From assembly GCA_011742915.1 (NCBI GenBank), contig JAAQTN010000012.1, forward strand, positions 50,144 through 114,143: DNA of 64,000 nucleotides, given 5' to 3'. Origin of the DNA: Billgrantia desiderata. GTDB lineage: Bacteria; Pseudomonadota; Gammaproteobacteria; Pseudomonadales; Halomonadaceae. The position numbers were made by a program, and so were the translations under genes. Below the pieces are notes generated by a model, which saw only the letters and a program-made list of their open reading frames with translations, did not search any database and was not told where the DNA came from. This document shows, piece after piece, positions 58,266 to 64,000 of this stretch. The stretch's first letter is position 1. Every line of letters starts with the position of its first letter.

Positions 58266-60575
58266 TCAGTCCTTCTCTTCGTAGTCGCCCTTGAACTCCG
58301 GGTTGGGCCTGGAGCGCGGGTCGTCCTCGCCCTCGCGGCTGCTCTCGCCGGAGCGGGGTTGGCCGCCCGGACGGCCGTCGATGTCGAAGTTCTGCTGCAT
58401 GAGACGCACGTTGGCGGGCGGTGCTTCGCCCTCCTTGCCCACGCCGAAGTAGAGCGTGGTGTGCGGGAAGGGGATCTCGATGCCCTTGGCGTCGAAGTGC
58501 AGCTTGACCAGGCGGTTGTAGGCACGGCCGATGCCCCACTGGGTGCCGGGCGTGGTCTTGATGCGCACGCGGATGTTCACCGAGCTGTTGGCCAGTGCCG
58601 TGACCCCGGCCACTTCCAGCGGGGCGACGATGTTCATCTTGTGGGTCTCGTCGGCGGCCAGCTCGTCGAAGGCCTCGCGCAGGGCGACGATCGCCTCGTC
58701 GATGCTCTCGCGGTAGGCGATGCCGTACTCACCCACGTGATAGCCGAACTCGCGCATGAAGTTGGAGACGGTATCGACGCTGGAGAAGGGCACGATGTGG
58801 TAGGTGCCCGAGAGGTCGCGGATACCCACCGAGCGGATGCTGAGCCGCTCGGCGGTACCGGTGATGCCGCCCACCGAGACCACGTCGCCGGTGTTCATGG
58901 CGTTCTCCACCTGGATGAAGATGCCGGTGATGATGTCCTGCACCAGCTTCTGGGCGCCGAAGCCGATGGCCAGGCCCAGCACGCCGGCACCGGCGATCAG
59001 CGGGCCGATGTTGATGCCGATCTCCGACAGCACGATCATTGCGGTCATGGTGATCAGCGCAATGGCCAGGGCGTTGCGAAACAGGGTCAGCAGCGTCTTG
59101 GCGCGGGCATCGGGCTCCCCGGTGCCGGTTTCGGGGTTGAGCTTGTGCTCGATCAGGCTGGCCAGCCCCAGCCATACGCCGATGGCGAGCAGCAGGATCA
59201 CCGCCACGCTGACCAGCGTACCGACCAGGCCGCGACCGGGTTCGGAGGCATACCAGGCCGCCAGGTCGAAGGCGCCCCAGGCGTCCAGTACCAGCAGTAC
59301 CACGGCGGCCAGAATTACCGTGCGGATGACCCGCAGGGCGTTGGGCACGTAGCTGTTGAGCCGCGGCTCGAGCAGCGGCAGCTTGCGACGCATGTCGTCG
59401 GAAAGGCGAATACGCCGGCCGATGGAGTGGGTCAGCAGGCTCGACAGCAGCATGCCCACCACCACCACGACCACCGTCTTGAGTGTCGCCATCAGCACGA
59501 AGGGCAGGGCGTCCGCCGGGCGCGTCAGGGTCAGTACCAGCACCATCAGGAAATAAGCCAGGGCGAACAGGTGCCAGGTGCGCGCGAACAGCTGCAGTGA
59601 GATGCGGGTGGCGGTGAAGTCGGAGCGGGCCGCCATGGCGTTCAGCTCATCGCGGATGCGCAGGCGGTTCTTCAGCACCACCGCCACGGCATAGATGAAG
59701 GCGCCGAACATGATCAGCGCGCCGACCGCCTGACCCATGGTCGGGGCCAGGTAGACGCTGGTCAGCGGCGCCACCACCAGCAGGCCGTAACCCACCAGAC
59801 CGATCAGCCGGGCCAGCCAGCGGTTCCAGTAGGAGGCCTCGGCGGCCGAGATGGGCAGCAGCCTCAGCCCCTCGTAGCGTGAGGCGAACAGCATGCGAAT
59901 GGCCGCCTTGATCAGCTCGATGATCAAGAAGGCGTTGAGGAACAGCGAGGCGCGGGTCGAGAGCTCGCCGGTCTCGCCCACGGCGAAGGTGGCGATCAGG
60001 TTGCCACCCACGTAGGAGAGCGCCACCACCAGCACGTCGATCACGGCGGCGATGAGGACGCACAGCACGAGCAGGATGATCGGGTTGAGTCCGCCGCCCT
60101 GCTTCGACCATTGGCTCAGCCGGGTGAAAAGCGGTCGCGACAGCCGGCGAAAGAACAGGAACAGGGCGAAGGTGGCAGCGATGACCAGCCCCAGGTTGAT
60201 CGCCGCAGTGAGAAAGCCGCCCCAGTCGATGGCGGCAGTATCGGTCTCGGCGGTGAACAGGCCTGCCACCACGGCGAACAGGTTGCGCACCTCGCCACCG
60301 ATATCGCTGACGACGCGGCTGGTCATTTCGGCCAGCTGCCTGGGCAGCGATATCGCGCCATCCGGCTCGGCAGCCAGCGCCGGGTCGGCGGCGGCCTGAC
60401 GACGCAGATGCTCGATCAACTGCTGACGGGTCTGCTCGTTCTCGAGCAGCTCGGCCAGCACTTCGGGGGCCGGCGCGGCGCCGGTGTCGGCGGGTTGTGC
60501 CAGAGCCGGTGAAGACGCCAGCAGGGCGATGGATAGCCAGACAAGCAGGCAGGCAAGAATCCGTTGGGCAATCAC
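58266..60575 (-). CDS. Large MscS-family mechanosensitive channel
   Basis: 769-residue inner-membrane channel. A signal peptide (about 1-27, ASSPALAQ) starts it, then a periplasmic helical segment, about eight to ten membrane helices, and the MscS core with AIGFGAQKLVQDIITGIFI (pore helix, about residues 545-563). A charged cytoplasmic tail (GQPRSGESSREGEDDPRSRP, in part) ends it. The start is GTG 60575 with GGAGGA six bases upstream; upstream in-frame codons lack one. Such large MscS relatives (YbdG/MscM/YnaI group) protect from hypo-osmotic shock, useful in a halophile. Confidence 0.9.
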   Translation of the reverse strand: MIAQRILACLLVWLSIALLASSPALAQPADTGAAPAPEVLAELLENEQTRQQLIEHLRRQAAADPALAAEPDGAISLPRQLAEMTSRVVSDIGGEVRNLFAVVAGLFTAETDTAAIDWGGFLTAAINLGLVIAATFALFLFFRRLSRPLFTRLSQWSKQGGGLNPIILLVLCVLIAAVIDVLVVALSYVGGNLIATFAVGETGELSTRASLFLNAFLIIELIKAAIRMLFASRYEGLRLLPISAAEASYWNRWLARLIGLVGYGLLVVAPLTSVYLAPTMGQAVGALIMFGAFIYAVAVVLKNRLRIRDELNAMAARSDFTATRISLQLFARTWHLFALAYFLMVLVLTLTRPADALPFVLMATLKTVVVVVVGMLLSSLLTHSIGRRIRLSDDMRRKLPLLEPRLNSYVPNALRVIRTVILAAVVLLVLDAWGAFDLAAWYASEPGRGLVGTLVSVAVILLLAIGVWLGLASLIEHKLNPETGTGEPDARAKTLLTLFRNALAIALITMTAMIVLSEIGINIGPLIAGAGVLGLAIGFGAQKLVQDIITGIFIQVENAMNTGDVVSVGGITGTAERLSIRSVGIRDLSGTYHIVPFSSVDTVSNFMREFGYHVGEYGIAYRESIDEAIVALREAFDELAADETHKMNIVAPLEVAGVTALANSSVNIRVRIKTTPGTQWGIGRAYNRLVKLHFDAKGIEIPFPHTTLYFGVGKEGEAPPANVRLMQQNFDIDGRPGGQPRSGESSREGEDDPRSRPNPEFKGDYEEKD

Positions 60576-60691
60576 GCAGGTCCTCCATTTCGGGCGTGTC
60601 GGCGGGCAGCGAAGCGTACTGAGCCAATCATACGGGTTCAAGGCGTGAGGAACGAATGGTTGTGCTGCACGCCCAGTTTCTTGTTCATACA

Positions 60692-60720
60692 TTGTACATC
60701 ATTATGGTTTTGTGTAATAT
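60692..60720 (+). promoter_or_regulatory. Candidate promoter upstream of a small RNA
   Basis: TTGTAC (60692-60697) and TAATAT (60715-60720) are 17 bp apart in an AT-rich stretch unlike the surrounding GC-rich DNA. It lies 58 bp before a strong terminator, with no gene between. Confidence 0.45.
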
Positions 60721-60726
60721 TCAGCC

Positions 60727-60809
60727 TGCGCCATCCCCCTTATGGCGTGATTCCCTGCACCAAGTTCGACATCCCTCTTGCCATCCGCCCCCCGGATGGC
60801 TTTCTTTTT
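60727..60809 (+). ncRNA. Candidate small RNA before crcB
   Basis: From the predicted start near 60727 to the terminator T-run at 60801-60809 gives about 83 nt. A 5' hairpin (CGCCAT ... ATGGCG, 60729-60747 region) and a terminator hairpin (GCCATCCG/CGGATGGC, 60780-60787 with 60793-60800, loop CCCCC) flank a C/U-rich single-stranded part. No open frame is present. It could instead be a leader with an attenuator for crcB, though crcB starts 56 bp after the terminator. Confidence 0.45.
60780..60809 (+). terminator. Strong intrinsic terminator without an upstream gene
   Basis: An 8-bp stem GCCATCCG/CGGATGGC with loop CCCCC is followed by TTTCTTTTT. The nearest upstream plus-strand gene ends 2.6 kb away (58205), so it must serve an untranslated RNA or be an attenuator. 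Confidence 0.85.
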
Positions 60810-60864
60810 GTCTCGGCCACCCGACTCGGCTAGCATCGGCTGGCGGCAGCGACGAGTGAAGCGC

Positions 60865-61257
60865 ATGAATGCGAGCGTGGGGCTAGTGCTAATGGTAGCA
60901 GCGGGCGGTGCCTTGGGCGGCATGGCGCGCCTGGCGGTCTCCAACCTGTTTGCCAGGCGGTGGGGTACCGCCTTTCCCTGGGGCACGCTGGTGGTCAATC
61001 TCAGCGGGGCGCTGCTGGCCGGTGCGCTGGCCGGCTGGTTCGGCCTGGCCCGAGGGGGCGAGGTGACGGGTGGCTGGCTGTTTCTGGTCGTCGGCCTGCT
61101 GGGCGGCTATACCACCGTCTCCTCGCTGAGCCTGCAGAGCCTGACCCTGTGGCAGAGCGGCCGCCGGCGTGCTGCGGTCGGTAACGTCGCCGTCACCCTG
61201 ACGGCGGGCCTGGCGCTTGCCGCTCTGGGCTGGTGGCTGACGGGGCGACTGACATGA
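60865..61257 (+). CDS. crcB: Fluoride efflux channel CrcB/Fluc subunit 1
   Basis: 130-residue membrane protein with four helices. Fluc motifs: GGALGGMARLAVS (about 15-27), WGTLVVNLSGALLAGALAG (about 42-60, with the key Asn) and GGYTTVSSLSLQS (about 77-89, with the Phe-box changed to TVSS). Single-gene Flucs form homodimers; two adjacent genes usually form a heterodimer. It overlaps the next crcB by 4 bp. I see no fluoride riboswitch upstream. Confidence 0.9.
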   Translation: MNASVGLVLMVAAGGALGGMARLAVSNLFARRWGTAFPWGTLVVNLSGALLAGALAGWFGLARGGEVTGGWLFLVVGLLGGYTTVSSLSLQSLTLWQSGRRRAAVGNVAVTLTAGLALAALGWWLTGRLT

Positions 61258-61646
61258 ACGGCTGGCGCGCCTACGCGGCGGTGGGGCTGGGCAGCGCCCT
61301 GGGCAGCGCGCTGCGCTATCTGGTGTCGCTGGCCAGCTATGCCACGCTCGGCCCGGCCTTCCCCTGGGGCACGCTGGTGGTCAACCTGCTGGGTTCGTGG
61401 CTGATCGCCGCCTTCGCCGCGCATGCTGCCCTGGGCGTCGGCGGTCGCGTGGCGCGCTGGCAGCCGTTCCTGGTGGCCGGCTTCTGCGGCGGCTTCACCA
61501 CCTTCTCGCTGTTCGGCTTGGAAACGCTCTTCCTGCTCGAGCGCGGCCGCCCTGGCCTGGCGCTGCTCTATGTCGCGCTCAGCGTGCCGCTGTGGCTGGC
61601 GGCGGCCTGGTGGGGTGATCGCTTCGTGCGGGCCCGTCACGGCTGA
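61254..61646 (+). CDS. crcB: Fluoride efflux channel CrcB/Fluc subunit 2
   Basis: 130 residues, four helices. Motifs: GSALGSALRYLVSL, WGTLVVNLLGSWLIAAFAA and FCGGFTTFSLFGLET, the last being the canonical fluoride-pathway stretch, which is better kept than in subunit 1. The ATG overlaps the stop of subunit 1 (ATGA), so both are translated together, as expected for a heterodimer. A long hairpin spans its stop codon. Confidence 0.92.
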   Translation: MNGWRAYAAVGLGSALGSALRYLVSLASYATLGPAFPWGTLVVNLLGSWLIAAFAAHAALGVGGRVARWQPFLVAGFCGGFTTFSLFGLETLFLLERGRPGLALLYVALSVPLWLAAAWWGDRFVRARHG

Positions 61647-61655
61647 CGGGCCCGC
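61628..61655 (+). terminator. 12-bp stem hairpin over the crcB2 stop
   Basis: GCGGGCCCGTCA (61628-61639) pairs perfectly with TGACGGGCCCGC (61644-61655), loop CGGC. It includes the TGA stop of the second crcB and lies before the convergent pgi end. There is no T-run. Confidence 0.6.
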
Positions 61656-61681
61656 GTCTGGCTCACTTCCTCACAGGCCGG

Positions 61682-63337
61682 TCAGCGCCTGGCCTTGGCC
61701 GCCTTCTTTTCCGCTTTGCCGGCCTTGGCCGGCTCCTCCGTCTCGGGGGCGGAGCGGAAGTGTTCGCGCACCAGCGCCAGCAGGCCCTGGGTCGAGGCAT
61801 CGAACTCCTGGCTGCGCTCGTCGATGCGCTCGCTGATCTCCCCGGCGATGCGCTTACCGAGCTGAACCCCCCACTGATCGAAGGAGTTGATGTTCCAGAT
61901 CACCCCCTGCACGAACACCTTGTGCTCGTAGAGCGCGATCAACGCGCCGAGGTTGCGCGGCGTCAGCTCGTCGAGCAGCAGCACGCTGGAGGGGCGGTTG
62001 CCGGGGCAGCTGTAGGGGTCGAGCTGGCTGCCCTCCTGGCTGCCCATCATGAAGGCGTTGGCCTGGGCCAGCATGTTGGTGAGCAGGGCGAAGTGGTGCT
62101 CCTCGACGCCGGGCTCGGGCTTGAGCGAGGCGATGAAGTCGATGGGCACGTAGCGGGTGCCCTGGTGCAGCAGCTGGAAGAAGGCGTGCTGGCCGTTGGA
62201 GCCGGTCTGGCCCCAGACGATGGGCCCGGTCTTGTAGTTCACCGGATGGCCGAAGATGTCCACCGACTTGCCGTTGGACTCCATGTCGAGCTGCTGCAGG
62301 AAGGCCGGCAGCTGATGCAGCGCCTGGTCGTAGGGCACGATGGCCTGGGTCTCGGCGCCGAGGAAGTTGATGTACCAGATGCCGATCAGCGCCATCAGTA
62401 CCGGCATGTTGCGGGCGTTGGGGGCCTCGATGAAGTGCTGGTCCATGGCATAGGCGCCCTCGAGCATCTCCATGAAGCCGTCGAAGCCGATGGAGAGCGC
62501 GATGGGCAGGCCGATGGAAGACCACATCGAGTAGCGCCCGCCGACCCAGGCCCAGAACTCGAACACGTTCTCCTCGCGGATGCCGAACTCCATGGCCGCC
62601 TTGCGGTTGGTCGAGGCGGCGATGAAGTGAGCGCCCACGTCGGCGCCCTCGCCGGCATTGTCGAGGAACCAGCGGCGGGCGGTCTTGGCGTTGAGCAGCG
62701 TCTCCTGGGTGGAGAAGGTCTTGGTCGAGACGATGAACAGCGTGGTGGCCGGATCGAGTCGCTTGAGCACCTTCTGGATGTGGGTGCCGTCGACGTTGGA
62801 GACGAAGTGGAAGTTGAGCTCGGCGTGGCGGTACTTGAGCAGCGCCCGGCAGGCCATGTTGGGGCCGAGGTCCGAGCCGCCGATGCCGATGTTGACCACG
62901 TCCTTGATGCGCTCGCCGCTGTAGCCGCGCCACTCGCCGCTGCGCACCGCCTCGGAGAACTGGCGGATCTGTTCGCGGGTGCGCTGGATCTCGGGCATCA
63001 CGTCCTTGCCGTCGACCATCAGCGGGCCCTCGCCGAGGTTGCGCAGCGCGGTGTGCAGTACCGGACGGTCCTCGGTGACGTTGATGATGTCGCCGGAGAA
63101 CATCTGGGCGCGGCGCTGCACCAGCGCCGAGTGGTCGGCCAGCTCGAGCAGCTTGGCCAGCACCGCCTCGGAGACGTGATGCTTGGAGTAGTCGAGGAAC
63201 AGCCCGCCGACGCGCAGGCTCATCTTGTCGAAGCGCTGCGGGTCGGCGGCGAAATAGTCGCTGATGCGGTCTTGGGCGGTGGCCTGCTGCAGCCGCTGGA
63301 GTGCCTGCCAGGTGACGCTGCGGGTCAGATGAAACAT
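61682..63337 (-). CDS. pgi: Glucose-6-phosphate isomerase
   Basis: 551-residue glycolytic enzyme interconverting glucose-6-P and fructose-6-P. Motifs: NIGIGGSDLGPNMA (about 150-163, phosphate site), TKTFSTQETLLNA, GGRYSMWSSIGLP (family signature), and ESNGKSVDIFG near the substrate glutamate. GAGGAAACC precedes ATG 63337; a longer reading frame upstream is unsupported. A charged Lys/Ala tail (KAGKAEKKAAKARR) is an addition to the usual C-terminus. mgsA and pyruvate kinase lie upstream on the same strand. Confidence 0.96.
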   Translation of the reverse strand: MFHLTRSVTWQALQRLQQATAQDRISDYFAADPQRFDKMSLRVGGLFLDYSKHHVSEAVLAKLLELADHSALVQRRAQMFSGDIINVTEDRPVLHTALRNLGEGPLMVDGKDVMPEIQRTREQIRQFSEAVRSGEWRGYSGERIKDVVNIGIGGSDLGPNMACRALLKYRHAELNFHFVSNVDGTHIQKVLKRLDPATTLFIVSTKTFSTQETLLNAKTARRWFLDNAGEGADVGAHFIAASTNRKAAMEFGIREENVFEFWAWVGGRYSMWSSIGLPIALSIGFDGFMEMLEGAYAMDQHFIEAPNARNMPVLMALIGIWYINFLGAETQAIVPYDQALHQLPAFLQQLDMESNGKSVDIFGHPVNYKTGPIVWGQTGSNGQHAFFQLLHQGTRYVPIDFIASLKPEPGVEEHHFALLTNMLAQANAFMMGSQEGSQLDPYSCPGNRPSSVLLLDELTPRNLGALIALYEHKVFVQGVIWNINSFDQWGVQLGKRIAGEISERIDERSQEFDASTQGLLALVREHFRSAPETEEPAKAGKAEKKAAKARR

Positions 63338-63377
63338 GGTTTCCTCGCACGTGCGGGCGCGGCCCGTCATCTCGTTA

Positions 63378-63854
63378 TCAAGGGTTGCGTGAGGCCACCC
63401 AGGCCTCGGCGTCGGGAATGGCCATCTCGTAGGGTTGGTCGAGCCAGGGCGAGCTGACCAGGAAGTCGGCGCTGGCCGCATTGCACGCCACCGGCACGTT
63501 CCACAGCGCCGCCAGACGCAGCAGCGCCTTGACGTCCGGGTCGTGGGGCTGAGGTGCAAAGGGGTCCCAGAAGAAGATCAGCAGGTCGAGGCGCTGCTCG
63601 GTGATACGCGCGCCGATCTGCTGGTCGCCCCCCAACGGGCCGCTCATCAGGCCTTCCACCGCCAGTTCCAGGCTGGCCGAGAGGCGCCCCGCCGTGGTGC
63701 CGGTGCCGACCAGCTCGTGCCTGGCCAGCGTGTCGCGCCAGCGTGTGGCCCACTCCAGCAGTTCGGCCTTCTTGCCGTCGTGGGCGATCAGGGCGATGCG
63801 CTTGCGTGCCGGCAGGGTGCGGCGCACGCTGCGTTGGGGGCGGCTGTCGGTCAT
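63378..63854 (-). CDS. mgsA: Methylglyoxal synthase
   Basis: 158-residue enzyme turning dihydroxyacetone phosphate into methylglyoxal, a bypass of lower glycolysis under phosphate limitation. IALIAHDGKKAEL (about 20-32), GTGTTAG, SGPLGGDQQIGA (catalytic Asp, about 71-82) and FFWDPFAPQPHDPDVKALLR are all present. The ATG overlaps the pyruvate kinase stop by 4 bp. pgi follows 41 bp downstream. Gene order puts two glycolytic steps around the bypass. Confidence 0.95.
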   Translation of the reverse strand: MTDSRPQRSVRRTLPARKRIALIAHDGKKAELLEWATRWRDTLARHELVGTGTTAGRLSASLELAVEGLMSGPLGGDQQIGARITEQRLDLLIFFWDPFAPQPHDPDVKALLRLAALWNVPVACNAASADFLVSSPWLDQPYEMAIPDAEAWVASRNP

Positions 63855-64000
63855 GGCTGGCCTACCTCGAGAATCTTCAGGGTATTGGTTCCACCGTGGG
63901 CGTTCATGTGATCGCCTCGGGTTAGGATGACATGATCCCCCGGTTCGGCAATCCCCTGTTGCACCAGCAGCGCCAGCGCCCGGTCGTTGAGCTCGCTGGC
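63851..64000 (-). CDS. pyk: Pyruvate kinase, C-terminal end (5' part beyond window)
   Basis: Only the last about 49 codons are visible, reading in from the right edge. The protein ends with GDHVILTRGDHMNAHGGTN and LKILEVGQP, which is the pyruvate kinase C-terminal domain. Its stop (63851-63853) overlaps the mgsA start. Type I versus II cannot be told from this part. Confidence 0.85.
   Translation of the reverse strand, partial: ASELNDRALALLVQQGIAEPGDHVILTRGDHMNAHGGTNTLKILEVGQP

Noticed and set aside
60576-60864. Fluoride (crcB) riboswitch
   Set aside because: I looked for the conserved GATGG and CTGATGAC-like core upstream of the crcB pair and did not see it; the hairpin at 60780 is a plain terminator.
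61760-63457. 565-codon plus-strand frame opposite pgi
   Set aside because: Shadow of glucose-6-phosphate isomerase, which has all its motifs.

Overview
The window is a compact, high-GC chromosome segment from a halophilic gammaproteobacterium, almost certainly Halomonadaceae (Halomonas or a close relative). The strongest taxonomic evidence is a complete TeaABCD ectoine TRAP transporter whose binding protein is very close to Halomonas elongata TeaA as I remember it. Gene-order blocks shared with Pseudomonas and enterics (endonuclease-dsbA-cytochrome c4-engB; lptM/lysA/dapF/DUF484/xerC/HAD; argH next to hemCDXY) fit this placement. I saw no rRNA, tRNA, CRISPR array, insertion sequence or prophage.

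Layout. 0-3 kb: 3' part of an aap general amino-acid ABC importer (Q, M, P). 3-5.6 kb: a GAF/PAS/GGDEF diguanylate cyclase, a small membrane protein and a histidine phosphatase. 5.6-9.3 kb: phosphonate-type importer phnD-C-E1-E2 behind a Pho-box-like repeat. 9.4-12 kb: host-attachment-family protein and a chemoreceptor. 12-13.9 kb: divergent finR-like regulator and ferredoxin-NADP reductase. 13.9-16.3 kb: glnK-amtB-glnK ammonium cluster with a sigma-54 promoter and an NtrC-type site. 16.4-20.1 kb: ubiK, yifB, lipoprotein, lysophospholipase-like hydrolase. 20.2-26.3 kb: malate synthase G, thioesterase, thiS-thiG, trmB, EamA exporter. 26.4-28.5 kb: LysR regulator, AEC transporter and, between their 3' ends, a Fur-box promoter followed by a tandemly duplicated sRNA-like module. 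28.6-31.5 kb: membrane protein plus SCO, PHA-depolymerase-like esterase, FKBP isomerase. 31.7-35.3 kb: teaDCBA. 35.3-40.8 kb: TIGR02444 protein, ABC-F ATPase, dtd, tandem USP, thiD, yqaA. 40.8-46.1 kb: orphan TRAP permease pair, endonuclease-family protein, dsbA, cytochrome c4, engB. 46.1-52.3 kb: HAD hydrolase, xerC, DUF484, dapF, lysA, lptM, argH. 52.5-58.2 kb: hemC-D-X-Y and an AI-2E family permease. 58.2-64 kb: MscS channel, possible sRNA, crcB pair, pgi, mgsA and the end of pyruvate kinase.

The most interesting signal is at 27.29-27.57 kb on the minus strand. A TTGACA promoter carrying a near-consensus Fur box would drive a roughly 116-nt RNA with two hairpins, the RyhB-type core CAUUGCU and a strong intrinsic terminator. 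The core-terminator module then repeats in tandem downstream. It lies between two convergent 3' ends, so it has no evident protein target gene. This reads as an iron-starvation sRNA analogous to RyhB/PrrF, with its own modular duplication.

Other non-coding structure: three long imperfect palindromes of dispersed-repeat type (16.8, 18.5 and 38.0 kb), a perfect 14-bp operator-like palindrome before glcB, and a second candidate sRNA before crcB. Recurrent themes are osmolyte and nutrient scavenging (ectoine, amino acids, phosphonate, ammonium), iron/redox control, and housekeeping biosynthesis (heme, lysine, arginine, thiamine).
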